NCBI RefSeq assembly: GCF_002099425.1
Contig: NW_018343987.1
Location: 15,253,501-15,317,500 of the forward strand
Reading direction: 5' to 3'
DNA length: 64,000 nucleotides
DNA from: Phascolarctos cinereus
Lineage: Eukaryota; Chordata; Mammalia; Diprotodontia; Phascolarctidae
Position 1 is the first letter of the stretch. Each line of letters starts with the position of its first letter. Made by a program: the position numbers and the translations under genes. Below are positions 9,967 through 19,168 of the stretch, one piece after another. Below the pieces are notes generated by a model. That model saw only the letters and a program-made list of their open reading frames with translations, did not search any database and had not been told where the DNA came from.

Positions 9967-10433
9967 ATTAAGGTAGTAGAATGGTGTCCATAAATGCCAA
10001 TTCAATACCTGCCATGCTCAAAGTCCGTGGAATGCTTTCAGAATTTCTTAAGAATCAGGACAATGATTCTTCTACTCTGGCCCCATTGTAAGCACTGTTG
10101 TGATGACTTTCTTTAGCTGGAAAACATTTTTCAACTCTGCCTGACTCTGTTTCTAAGTTTTCCTTTTGCCCAGAGAAACAGCACTTCATCCATGATTCCC
10201 TTATCTTCTGTCCCCTAAGTATCTGTCCCAGGGTCTAGCATAAACCTTCCTGTGAAAGATAACTCCCAATTTTGCTGATCCATCTACTATTCATGTGGAT
10301 GGAGTGCTCAGTGCCACCTCCTATGGGTCCCTATAGAGCAGAGTTCCCCTACCATATCTGGGGCCTGGAAGATGCTGACATACCACAGGACAAGGCTATG
10401 GTTCTCAAGCAAATGCAAATTTCTTTTTATGAA
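9967..10433. other. No gene recognised
   Basis: Unique-looking DNA of about 470 bp, with nothing identifiable. Confidence 0.45.
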
Positions 10434-10672
10434 TAATAATGATTGCTAGCATTTATATAGCACTTTAAGGTCTGCCAAAGGCTTTCCAAATATTTTATCC
10501 TCACAACAAATCTGGGAGCTGTTATTATTATCCTCATTTTACAAATGCAGAAACTGAGGCAGAAAGCGATTAACTGATTTTTCCCAGGGTCACACAGTCA
10601 GTAAGTGTCTGAGGCTAGCTTTGATCTTCCTGACTCCAAATTCAGCACTCTTTCCACTGCACCTAGCTGTCT
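10434..10672 (-). mobile_element. MIR-type CORE-SINE, near full length
   Basis: GCTAGCATTTATATAGCACT (3' end reversed), TTTACAAATGCAGAAACTGA, CCAGGGTCACACAGTCAGTA and the head CACCTAGCTGTCT are all present in order. Confidence 0.75.
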
Positions 10673-10683
10673 CAAAAAAAAAA

Positions 10684-10761
10684 TAGCTATTATTTATAAA
10701 GTATTTTACAAATATTATCCAATTTTATCCTCACAATAACCCTGGGAGATAAGTGCTATTG
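10684..10761 (-). mobile_element. MIR-type SINE 3' fragment
   Basis: A second reversed MIR 3' end (AGCTATTATTTATAAAGTAT, TCACAATAACCCTGGGAG) abuts the preceding copy and stops where an L2 3' end begins. Confidence 0.6.
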
Positions 10762-11245
10762 AAGATCCTCCACAATCTGGTGCCAACCTATGTTCTTAGT
10801 TTTGCCGATTATAACTCTCCTCTATTTACTCTTTGCTCCAACTAGGCTACTTATCCTACCTCTCAAACATGTCTGTTATTTTCCTGCCTTCGTGCCTTTG
10901 TTCACTGTGTTCCCTATACTGGAAGGGCATCCCTAGCCCTTGCCTCTTCCCTGATTTCCTACCTATCCTTTATAATCCAGTTCAAATGGCACCTTCTCTG
11001 GGAAGCATGCTCTACTCCCTGCCATTAGTAATGACTCTACCCTTTAGATCTCTGATCATGCTTCTGGAATTTCTGGCAATCCAATTCAAGAATTTTCTCC
11101 AAGGGGAGCATTCTCTCTTGGCTCATGCATTGTGAGAACATGGAGTCTATAAATGCATACCTTTCTAATGTGTCAAGGAAATACTGTGTTGTATTTATCT
11201 GTTTATATTATATTGTTATTACAGTAGAAGCTTCATGGGGTGTGT
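10762..11245 (+). mobile_element. L2-type LINE 3' end
   Basis: The usual L2 order is visible: CCACAATCTGGTGCCAACCT, CTTCGTGCCTTTGTTCAC, TACTGGAAGGGCATCCCTAG, CCAGTTCAAATGGCACCTTC, and a T-rich end with AGTAGAAGCTTCATGG. The 100-codon open frame inside it is a chance reading. Confidence 0.7.
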
Positions 11246-11249
11246 TAAT

Positions 11250-11335
11250 ACACTGGAAAAAAGCATAGGATCGGGAGTCAAAGACTCTACCATGCCCTAC
11301 CCATGCTACTTATAACTGAAGTGACCTAGGTTGTT
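11250..11335 (+). mobile_element. SINE head/CORE fragment
   Basis: GATCGGGAGTCAAAGACTCT and AACTGAAGTGACCTAGGTTG resemble the front part of a MIR-type SINE. The copy is weak and truncated. Confidence 0.35.
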
Positions 11336-11680
11336 TTTTTCTTTAATTTGTAAATTTTCTTTACTTTAAACTTAAATACAAAAGAAAAAAGAAACACTTA
11401 AATACTAAAACTAAGAAAAATACAAAATAACACAAAATAAGAAATGAATAATACAAAATTAAAAAAGCATTGCCATGTACACAGTAGAATGTAAGAGATG
11501 TTTCAAAATATACAGCAATAAAAGAAAGCCTATATAATAAATACACATTGTGCTGAGAGCTGTCCATTTTTTCTTTGTTTCCTTGTAAATTTTCTTTTGT
11601 TCTCTGCCGTGCACTTTTTACTTTGTTCTTTTTTCACCTTTCCTCTCCACCTCCACCCCAGAAGGATACAATTAAGCACA
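11336..11680. repeat. Unclassified T-rich interspersed repeat
   Basis: A T-rich and A-rich stretch ends in a pyrimidine tract (TTTCCTCTCCACCTCCACCC) just before a CA/TA microsatellite. It resembles parts of L1-like 3' regions but could not be assigned. Confidence 0.35.
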
Positions 11681-11860
11681 GAGATATACACATACACACA
11701 CACACACACACAACACACACACATATACACATATGCATATATACACACATACATACATATATAGACATATACACACAAAGATATGTGTATATATATATAT
11801 GTACATACACATATACCCATATATACATACATACACTTACACATGCATCTACTTAGATAT
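11681..11860. repeat. (CA)n/(TA)n compound microsatellite
   Basis: About 180 bp of alternating ACAC and ATAT units. It accounts for the long low-complexity open frames on both strands. Confidence 0.95.
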
Positions 11861-12059
11861 CAATAATCATAGTCATATATAGACATTACATTCATATGTA
11901 TCTATGTGAGACTGTACTATACTTATTTATCCTCTGTTTCTCTGAGTGGGACAACCTCTTCCTTTGTAAGTCCAAGTCTTTCCATATTTTTCCCAGTCCA
12001 CCAATTTGTTACTTCCTACTCCACAGCAAAATTCCCACCTTATACTGTTTAGGAGAAAG
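11861..12059. other. Possible unclassified repeat, no gene
   Basis: ATTCATATGTATCTATGTGA followed by a TCCAAGTCTTTCCATATTTT block looks like a dispersed repeat, but I cannot name it. Confidence 0.3.
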
Positions 12060-12128
12060 TCACTTTGAATTCAAATTGCCATTTGCTATCTGTGAGAGAT
12101 GTGGGGTGAGTCACTTAGATGCCTAGAT
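12060..12128 (+). mobile_element. MIR-type SINE fragment
   Basis: TTTGAATTCAAATTGCCA and GGGTGAGTCACTTAGATGCC mark a CORE fragment. It is cut by the following L1 3' end. Confidence 0.4.
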
Positions 12129-12144
12129 TTAAAATGGGAAATGG

Positions 12145-12584
12145 AATCAATGCAAAGTGAAGTGAGCAGAACTAGGAAAACATTGTATGCCATAATATCA
12201 TTACTGTACAATGATCAACGTGAATGATTTAACCATTCTAATTAACACAATGATCCAGTGCAGTTCTGAAGAAGTCATGATGAAAAACGCTATCCACCTC
12301 CAAAGAAAAAACTGATGAAATCTAAATGCAGGTCGAAGCATAATTTTTAAACTTTCTTTATTTTTCTTGTTTTTTCTTTTTTTTTGTCTGTGTGTTCTCT
12401 TGCAACATGGCTAATATGAAAATATGTTGTACATGATTTCACATGTGTAATCAATATCAAATTTCTTGCCTTCTAAAGAGGAGAGGGGGAGAGGAATAGA
12501 GAGAATTTGGAACTCAAAATTTAAAAAAGGGATGTTAATTTTTTTACATGTAATTGAGAAAAAGGAAAGAAAAGGAAAAAAATT
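12145..12584 (+). mobile_element. L1 3' end (terminal ORF2 codons plus 3' UTR)
   Basis: ATGCAAAGTGAAGTGAGCAG is the conserved end of marsupial L1 ORF2. The 3' UTR follows: AATGATCCAGTGCAGTTCTG, AAAACGCTATCCACCTCCA, TGTTGTACATGATTTCACAT, GAATTTGGAACTCAAAATTT and an A-rich end. The copy is strongly 5'-truncated, as is usual for L1. Confidence 0.85.
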
Positions 12585-12596
12585 AAATGGGAAGTA

Positions 12597-12765
12597 GGAT
12601 TAGAAATCATTTAATCCAGCCCCCTTATTTTATAGACTGAGTCCCAGAGAGTTTAAGTGGCATGTCATTCATGTCACCTAAGTTCCTCACCCCAGGTCTC
12701 TCACATCTAGCAAGTGGTAGAGTTAAGATTTAAATTTGAATATTTCCTCCATGATGCCAGAGTAA
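12597..12765 (-). mobile_element. MIR3-type SINE
   Basis: AATCATTTAATCCAGCCCCC, TTATTTTATAGACTGAGTCC and AGCAAGTGGTAGAGTTAAGA are reversed MIR3 blocks. Sequence near 12660-12710 is the inverse of the SINE fragment at 12093-12125, on the other side of the L1 end. Confidence 0.55.
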
Positions 12766-12770
12766 ATGAA

Positions 12771-13199
12771 TCTACAGCTACCTTCTAGATAGAGTGCTGG
12801 GTCTAGAGTCAACAAGACCCATCTTTTGTTCGTTTGTTTTTTTTTTTTTTTTTTAGGCAATTGGGATTAAGTGACTTGCCCAAGGTCACACAGCTAGTGA
12901 GTATCACGTGTTTGTTCCGAGGAGGGATTTGAACTCAGGTCCTCCTGACTTCAGGGCTGGTGCTCTATCCGCTGCACCACCTAGCTGCCCCGAAACCCAT
13001 CTTTTTGAGTTCAAATCTGGCCTCAGATACTTGTTGGCTATGTGACCCTGGGCAAGTCACTTAACCCTGTTTGCCTCAATTTCTTCATCTGTCAAATGAG
13101 CTGGAGAAGGAAACGGCAAACCACTCCAATGTCTTTGCCAAGAAAACCCCAAATGGAGTCGTGAAGAATCAGACACGATTTGAACAACTGAACAATAAG
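12771..13199 (+). mobile_element. Mar-1 type CORE-SINE, interrupted
   Basis: The head (TAGATAGAGTGCTGGGTCTA) and the CORE-plus-tail part (13008-13199: TGTGACCCTGGGCAAGTCAC, AACGGCAAACCACTCCAATG, TGAACAACTGAACAATAAG) are separated by an antisense A-tailed SINE at 12828-12992. This is the only full-tail Mar-1 copy in the window on the plus strand. Confidence 0.85.
12828..12992 (-). mobile_element. A-tailed SINE nested in Mar-1
   Basis: A poly-T stretch is followed by the reversed CORE (AAGTGACTTGCCCAAGGTCA) and the reversed head (GCACCACCTAGCTGCCCC). It has no BovB-like tail. It is flanked by ACCCATCTTTT at 12817-12827 and again at 12995-13005, the target duplication expected of L1-type insertion. 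It therefore inserted after the surrounding Mar-1. Confidence 0.85.
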
Positions 13200-14214
13200 A
13201 TGAACTCTAAGGTTCCTTTCCACTCCAGATCTAGGTGTCTGTCTCTTACCTAAATTCTGAGGCTCTGCTTACAATAAATGTGTGTTGAATGAATAAATGG
13301 GTGGGTAAGTGAGACTTCCTACCCATTCCTAACACTGCGACTCCAGATCTAGCCCTTAGCTTTATTATTTCTTTCCTAGCTTTTCACTCCCTCTCTTGCC
13401 TTTCCTTTGTCTGCTTCGTTTTCTCCACCAGAGACATCACTTTCTCCCTCTTCCTTATCCCCCGACGTCAGGATGATACATGAGGCCCTGGGGATAAGTT
13501 TTATCCTCTTTGTTCCCCGCAAGAGTCATTTCAGAGTTAAACATCTTTCCATATTCCCGTTCCGCGGTGATGAATCGCCTCTGAAACCCTAAGAGCTGGG
13601 AGTTACATCTCCCCATGCTAGCTGGTGTTTCTGTGTCAGTGATGCTGGGGGTGGAAGAAAGGATGCCTTTCTTTTAATTTGTTGTTTGGGAAATGAACTC
13701 TGAAGTTTCTGCGCTTTCTGCTTTTTCAAGGCTCAGAGAACATTCAGACTACAGCCTGGGAAGGCTACGTGAGCCAGCATCTCTCTGTGTGCAGCGAATG
13801 TCAGGGGAGAGGTCGCCTGAAATATAACAGCTCTTTCTGTGACTGCTGAGTCAGCCTACTAGGTGAGTTTCCTAGAATCACTGCTTCCTTCTCTGGTAGT
13901 CTAGGACCTCGAGCTGCCTCTAGGCAAAACTGACCCAAGTCAGCCTAGACAGATAAGAGTTTGTCCTTACCCAGCCAAGTGCTTTCTTCCACCTGGAGCC
14001 AGTTAGGAAAATTGAGTTTGACTAGTTACTTGAGGTCTCTGCCCAGGGGAGGAGGTGGGGGAGTAGAGGGGAGGGACCAATAGAAGCCCAGAAAAGAAGA
14101 GGGAAATGATTCTGAGACCATGGAAGCCCAGGGATCATCCTACGCCCATCAGTACCCTCTCCCATGAGCTCACTTCCTAGAAATCAGATGGGAATTTAAG
14201 ACAAGTCAACAAAT
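13200..14214. other. Repeat-poor unique block, no supported exon
   Basis: About 1 kb is largely free of repeats. A near-perfect Maf recognition element TGCTGAGTCAGC lies at 13844-13855, and a CRE-like CGACGTCA lies near 13463-13470. The open frame at 13407-13592 shows no motif. A regulatory role is only a possibility. Confidence 0.4.
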
Positions 14215-14361
14215 CAAGTTAACACGCATTTATTAAGTGTATACTGTGTTCCCAGCATTGTACTAAATGTGAGGGACACAGAACAGCAAAAGATAGTCCC
14301 TGCTTTTAAGGAGATCACAGTCTAATGGGAGAGACAACATGTAAACAGTTATGTAGAAATA
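14215..14361 (+). mobile_element. Ancient repeat of unassigned class, first part
   Basis: TTTATTAAGTGTATACTGTG, AGGAGATCACAGTCTAATGG and GAGACAACATGTAAACAGTT belong to an old dispersed mammalian repeat that recurs in the window (17780, 43275, 52800, 55298). I cannot name its class. It continues at 14540 after a SINE insertion. Confidence 0.6.
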
Positions 14362-14370
14362 AGATAAATG

Positions 14371-14530
14371 TGGGGGTGGGGCAGCTAGGTGGCGCGGTGC
14401 TTGGAGCACCAGTCCTGAAATCAGGAGGACCTGAGTTCAAATCCAGCCTTAGACACATACCACTCACTAGCTGTGTGACTCTGAGCAAGTCACTCAACCC
14501 AGATTGCCTCACCAAAACAAACAGACAAAC
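14371..14530 (+). mobile_element. A-tailed SINE with target duplication
   Basis: The head GGGCAGCTAGGTGGCGCGG, the CORE (CTGTGTGACTCTGAGCAAGT) and a CAAA-rich tail are flanked by AGATAAATG at 14362-14370 and 14531-14539. It split an older repeat. The A-rich tail and duplication fit L1-driven retroposition. Confidence 0.85.
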
Positions 14531-14539
14531 AGATAAATG

Positions 14540-14600
14540 CAGCATAAATTGGAGATAATTAGAGGGACATTCAGCCTTTCTTTGCCCCATACCCTACTTT
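14540..14600 (+). mobile_element. Ancient repeat of unassigned class, second part
   Basis: CAGCATAAATTGGAGATAAT continues the element interrupted at 14361. Confidence 0.55.
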
Positions 14601-14704
14601 CTCTTGCCTGTATTGATGGTTATAGCCAACATTACAACTTGTAGACCAGAACTCATCTGAACTCAGAGAGGGTATTGGGTAACTTTCCTGGTTACTCATA
14701 TATT

Positions 14705-14985
14705 TCTGAGGCCCCTCTGTGGCACAGTCAAATGAGTGCTAGATTCGAAGCCATGGGGGCTATCAAATACTAGCTGTTCTATTTGCTAACATCTTGCTAC
14801 TTGGGTTACTTTGGGCAAGTGGGTTTACTTCTCTGACCTCAGTTTCCTCATCTATATATAATGCTTATGTAACAAATGTTGCTATAGAGGTAAGAGATTT
14901 GTGTGGCCAATGGGAGTATTTCATATAAATTGAGGTGATCTCTGAGGTCCCTTCTAGCCCTAAATCTACAATCTTAAGTCTCATT
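14705..14985 (+). mobile_element. MIR/MIR3-type SINE, internally disrupted
   Basis: TCTGTGGCACAGTCAAATGA, TTGGGCAAGTGGGTTTACTT, CTCAGTTTCCTCATCTATAT and, after a ~60-bp unrelated stretch, GATCTCTGAGGTCCCTTCTA follow MIR3 order. Confidence 0.6.
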
Positions 14986-15636
14986 GCTTAGCCCTTCCTG
15001 TTTCTGGCTAAGGGGACTCTGGACACTACATTTCCAAGCTGGCTTCTAGATTGTGCCCAACCAGGGACCACACTGTAGCCAGGCACTGCTCTTAGCCAAG
15101 GTCCAAGGTCAAACGCCTCACAGCCTCCCCACTCCCTGCTCAGACCAACCCTTCTCTGTTGTTACTACCACAGATCTAAAGACCTTCAGAGCAATCCCTC
15201 CTGGTCAAAGACACAACCTTTCCAGCAGTGATAACATACAGGGACTTCCTCTCACAGAAGCTGTTCTGCTGTTGTCCTTGATAACTTCCCACCTCACTAA
15301 AGCTCCCTCAGAGAACATCCTGTTACTCTCAGAATTTAAGAGGTTCCTCATCACCATCTTGTTTCAGATATAATGCCTGTGTGGCTCTGATACCTTGTTT
15401 GGGGGTGCCATGTTCTCAAGGGAAGACTCCCTACCTGCTTTGAGCAATAGAGCATCCTAGGGTCTTACTAATTACCTCTCAAAGGATTAAAGAAGTACTC
15501 AGACAACTGGGCAGGATTATTCAAATCATCCTAGGCTATTAGCAGTCCTTGCTATTTTACAGGTCCCCTTACGGTATAGTTCTTATCCCCATCCCCAACA
15601 TAACCTTACCTAGCTCCAGTCTTTGGTTCTAGGATT
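14986..15636. other. No gene recognised
   Basis: About 650 bp of unique-looking DNA. A 106-codon open frame (15053-15373, plus) has no recognisable domain, signal peptide or biased codon pattern, so it is not called. Confidence 0.4.
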
Positions 15637-15780
15637 AATTCACAAAATTTGAGAGTTGGAAAAGACCTCAGTAACCATCCAGTATAACCCATGCACAAAA
15701 GGAATCACCATTTTAACATACTTGACAAGTGGTCATCCAGTTTCTGCATAAAGACCTCTCAGCAGGGGGAATCCATCACT
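15637..15780 (-). mobile_element. CR1/L3-type LINE 3' end
   Basis: The reversed tail reads AAAAGACCTCAGTAACCATC, CTTGACAAGTGGTCATCCAG and AAGACCTCTCAGCAGGGGGA. It aligns with 779-950. Confidence 0.7.
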
Positions 15781-16486
15781 TCATCCCCAATCTTCCCCCA
15801 CACCTGGCTCCACTCCCAAATTTTTCTCTCTAGTGTATTGTCAGCTGGCCACAGGGAGCTAGAGTGAGCAGTCCCTTGGCTATTCTTGCCATTTGCAAAA
15901 ACTAGATGAGGCTATGATTAATCGGTTCCTGTTGGAGAGGAATTGATGACCTGTCTTTTTCCTAGAGCTATTACCAGGGTGGCCTGCCAAGAGGACAAGT
16001 ATGAAGAGGAAAAAATAGGGCAGGGATAGGTGGGAAGCTGAGTCTAAGGGAATGGAGTCTGGAGATACTGAGAGATCTCCAGGCTGGCTGCTAGATCATG
16101 AATCATTTAAATCCTGGAAGTGGGGAGATATAATTCTTATGCCTTCAGATGTCATAATGACTCCTAGTCTATGAGACTGTCTGGCACTTTGCCTCAGCTT
16201 AGGGATGAACCCTAGTTTTGTGTCTCTTTGTCTTACCACAAAGCAGCACACTCTCTATGGCAGTCAAAGAGGCTTATTTGTTGCGCCTCATGAGAAGCAA
16301 ACCATTTCCCACCTCCATATCCCTGCACAGGCCGTATCCTGTGCCTGAGATGCCCTTACTTTTCACCTCTGCTTTTTGAAATTCCCAGATCCCTTCTAGG
16401 TTGAGTCATATATCACCTCTTATATGAAATAATTTCTGAATTCCCCAGTTTTTAATGCTCTCCTCCTGAAATTACTTTATGTTTTA

Positions 16487-16488
<2 letters not shown>
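15781..16488. other. No gene recognised
   Basis: Unique-looking DNA of about 700 bp. Confidence 0.45.

Positions 16489-16538
<50 letters not shown>
16489..16538. repeat. (CA)n microsatellite
   Basis: About 24 nearly uninterrupted CA units. Confidence 0.95.
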
Positions 16539-16541
<3 letters not shown>

Positions 16542-16555
16542 ATGTTTATAAGGCC

Positions 16556-16640
16556 CAATGTAGCCTAATAGACAAAAAGCTAGCCTTAAAATCAGAAGGA
16601 CTGGGTTCAGGTCTTGCCTCTGATGTCTCTATAACTCTGG
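16556..16640 (+). mobile_element. SINE head/CORE fragment
   Basis: TAGCCTAATAGACAAAAAGC, AATCAGAAGGACTGGGTTCA and GCCTCTGATGTCTCTATAAC match a truncated MIR-type SINE. Confidence 0.5.
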
Positions 16641-16900
16641 ACTTTTTTTCTTTTAAAAAAAATTATTGATGTATTTTGTTTTTGCATCCTAAATATTTAC
16701 AGATAACTCCAACTTCATGAGCAGTCTCTTATAAAAAAGTAAAATGCTTAAATAAAGCAGTGATCTCATCTGAAAGTGCATGCAACATTTCACATCTGTA
16801 TCCCTCTCTATTTTTCAAAAATGAACAGAAATGTATTTTCTCACCCTCCCACCCTTTCCTCGCTCCAATGAAACTTCTCTCCACTTCGGGAAGTTCTCAA
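16641..16900. repeat. Unclassified AT-rich repeat-like stretch
   Basis: A T-run and A-run lead into sequence ending CTCACCCTCCCACCCTTTCC. It resembles the T-rich stretches near 5838 and 11336, but the family is unknown. Confidence 0.3.
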
Positions 16901-16903
16901 GAT

Positions 16904-16991
16904 TGTAAGTAGACTATAAGCTCCTACAGGGAAAGCAACATTGGATTTTTGTCTTTGCATTTCCAGCTCCTAACACTATTCCTCATGTATG
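16904..16991 (+). mobile_element. L2 LINE 3' end, first part
   Basis: GACTATAAGCTCCTACAGGG and TTTGTCTTTGCATTTCCAGC are the L2 terminal region. It resumes at 17248 with TGGGTGCTTAATTCTTC, so the Mar-1 between them inserted later. Confidence 0.65.
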
Positions 16992-17247
16992 CTGTTGTCA
17001 GTCATTTCAGTAATGTCTGACTCTTCATGACCCCATTGGGGGTTTTCTTTGCAGAGTTACTGGAGTGGTTTGCCATTTCCTTCTCCAGCTCATTTTACAG
17101 ATGAAGACACTGAGACAAACAGAGTTAAGTGACTTGCCCAGGATCACAGAGCTAGAAGTATGTCTGAGGCTAGATTTGAACTCAGGAAGATGATGTCTTC
17201 CTGACTCCAGGCCCAGCGCTCCAGACCACTGCACCACCTGGCTGCCC
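16992..17247 (-). mobile_element. Mar-1 type CORE-SINE in L2 tail
   Basis: A complete reversed copy: the BovB-like tail (CAGTAATGTCTGACTCTTCA, GGAGTGGTTTGCCATTTCC), the CORE (AGTGACTTGCCCAGGATCAC) and the head (GCACCACCTGGCTGCCC). Confidence 0.85.
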
Positions 17248-17290
17248 TAATATGGTGGGTGCTTAATTCTTCTTTGTTGAATTAAATTGT
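17248..17290 (+). mobile_element. L2 LINE 3' end, second part
   Basis: TGGTGGGTGCTTAATTCTTC completes the L2 tail that begins at 16904. Confidence 0.55.
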
Positions 17291-17364
17291 ATTGAATATG
17301 TAAACAAAATAAGTGGCTATCTAGATGACCATCTTCCCTCCCCCCACCTCCCTCAGATCAGTCC

Positions 17365-17430
17365 ATCAGCAGATATTAATTTGATCACCTACTACATGCT
17401 CAGAAGTATGTTGAACACTGGGAGAGACAA
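17365..17430 (+). mobile_element. Ancient unassigned repeat, fragment
   Basis: TCACCTACTACATGCTCAGA and ACACTGGGAGAGACAAAAAA match the start of the dispersed element at 14215. Confidence 0.4.
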
Positions 17431-17496
17431 AAAAGTCCATTACCTCAGTTTAAAATCCCTTCACATCTCAGATTCTGATTTCATATTTAAAGTCCC

Positions 17497-17695
17497 AGGC
17501 ATGGTACAGAGGAAAGAACATAAGATATTGAGGAAAAGGTCCTGAGTTCAAATCTTGACTCTGTCACTTATGACTTACATAACAATAGGTAAGCCACTTA
17601 ACCTCATTGAGACTCAGTTTCCCCATTGGTCAAATGATTGTGTTAGATTATATGACCTCTAATGTCCCTTCCAGCACTGAATTTGTGACTCTTAG
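17497..17695 (+). mobile_element. MIR3-type SINE, near full length
   Basis: CATGGTACAGAGGAAAGAAC, CCTGAGTTCAAATCTTGACT, CTCAGTTTCCCCATTGGTCA and TATGACCTCTAATGTCCCTT lie in the expected order. Confidence 0.7.
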
Positions 17696-17779
17696 ATCAA
17701 CATCATTACTTTAAGATATTATCACCTTATTTCTGTTGACCTATAAACACTGACCTGAGCATGGTAACATGATATCTAG

Positions 17780-17960
17780 ATAGATGACTTATTAAATATT
17801 TCATCTGCTCTGGTAACTGTGCTAAGCGTTAGGAATACAAGCAAATAAATCCCTGTCCTCAAGAAACATATTCTAAAGGGGTGACAACACATGGGGTGGT
17901 GGGAATGGAGAAGAGCTGGGGGGGGTCTAAGGGATACTTCCCTAGTGGCACAGGACACAA
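17780..17960 (+). mobile_element. Ancient unassigned repeat
   Basis: TGTGCTAAGCGTTAGGAATA, CCCTGTCCTCAAGAAACATA and AAGGGGTGACAACACATGG follow the order of the 14215 element. Confidence 0.5.
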
Positions 17961-18254
17961 GATGGGAAGAAATTTGAAGGCCTGGTTCTGGGTAAGACAA
18001 AATCAGCATTCCAAAATTCAATAGGGGAAGAGATGGACATAGTGACCTGAGTGTAAACAGCATGACAGGAAGATGGTTGGAAAGTGGAATGAAGGCCTAG
18101 TTCCAGGCAAGACAATCATAATCACATCATCAAGGATTAGTTTAACAGATAGCAGAGAATAAAGTTTATTTGAGAATTATATAGTAATAAAAAGATTAGG
18201 CAGAGTTGTTTTGTTTTTTTAGAAATTCAGTACACGGGGTTCTGCTAGAAAGGG
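17961..18254. other. No gene recognised
   Basis: Unique-looking DNA with no identifiable element. Confidence 0.4.
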
Positions 18255-18410
18255 CATTAGTTAATAGGATCACATATTTAGGGGTAAGAGGTATCTTTGG
18301 TGCTATTGAGTCAAATCTCATTTTAAGAATTAGGAAACTGAGTCATAGAGCTGTTGACTAAAGTCACACAGGTAGTAAATGTCTGAAGCTGTCTTTGAAC
18401 TTAGATCTTT
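18255..18410 (-). mobile_element. MIR3-type SINE, first part
   Basis: Reversed blocks AAGAATTAGGAAACTGAGTC and AAGTCACACAGGTAGTAAAT end at CTTTGAACTTAGATC, where an L1 has inserted. The remainder is at 19114-19168. Confidence 0.65.
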
Positions 18411-19113
18411 TTTTTAATAATATTTCATTTCCCCCCAATTACATGTTAAAACAATTTAAAAAAACATCTTTTTTTAAGTTTTAAGTTTCATATTCTAACC
18501 CTTGCTCCCTCCTTCCCCTCCCCCCTCCCTGAGATGGTAAGCGATCAGATGTAGGTTGTACATGTGTAATCACGTAAAGCATTTCTGAATTAATCATTTT
18601 GTATAAGAAGACTTGAATAAAAAAAAAGAATGAAAGAAAGACAATGAAAGATACGGTATCAGTTCTTTCTCTGGCAATGGATGGCATACTTCATCATGAG
18701 TCCTTAGGGATTGTCATAGGTCATTGTATTGCTGAGAATAGCTAAGTCATTCACAGTTCTTCAGTGTATAATATTGCTGTTACTGTGTACAACATTCTCT
18801 TCCTTCTGTTCACTTCACTTTGCATCAGTTCATGTAGGTCTTTCCAGGTTTTTCTAAAACCTGGGAATGCTTGTCATTTCTTATCACACAGTAATATTCC
18901 ATGAAAATCATATACCACAGCTTGCATAGCCACTCCCCAATTGATAGGTATCCTCTCAATTTCCAATTCTTAGCCACTACAAAAAGAACTGCTGTAAGTA
19001 TTTTTGTACAAACAGGTTCTTTTACCTTTTTGGGGGGGATATCTTTGGGATATAAACCTAGTGATATTGCTGGATCAAAGGGGACTCATAGTTTTATAGC
19101 CCTTTGGGCATAT
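18411..19113 (-). mobile_element. L1 3' end inserted in a MIR
   Basis: Read on the minus strand, this is the last part of ORF2 plus the 3' UTR. On the plus strand the blocks are GTAATCACGTAAAGCATTT, GAGTCCTTAGGGATTGTCAT, CAGTTCATGTAGGTCTTTCC, TTCCAATTCTTAGCCACTAC and TTTATAGCCCTTTGGGCA. The flanks TTAGATCTTT (18401-18410) and TTCAGGTCTT (19114-19123) look like a diverged target duplication. The copy is 5'-truncated. Confidence 0.85.
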
Positions 19114-19168
19114 ATTCAGGTCTTCTTGACTCCAAGTCCATTGCACTAATCACTATTCCATGATGTTT
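19114..19168 (-). mobile_element. MIR3-type SINE, second part
   Basis: GGTCTTCTTGACTCCAAGTC and TTGCACTAATCACTATTCC continue the SINE broken at 18410. Confidence 0.6.

Noticed and set aside
11530-11856. Cys/Tyr/Val-rich and His/Thr-rich open frames on opposite strands
   Set aside because: They are readings of the CA/TA microsatellite.
14378-14460. tRNA gene suggested by the SINE head
   Set aside because: The tRNA-like promoter region is the SINE 5' end. No full cloverleaf with anticodon arm was found.
15053-15373. 106-codon open frame in unique DNA
   Set aside because: No recognisable motif, no conserved neighbourhood and no promoter. The length is within chance for a 64-kb window.
16489-16538. 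CRISPR-like regular repetition
   Set aside because: It is a dinucleotide microsatellite in a mammalian genome, with no spacers.
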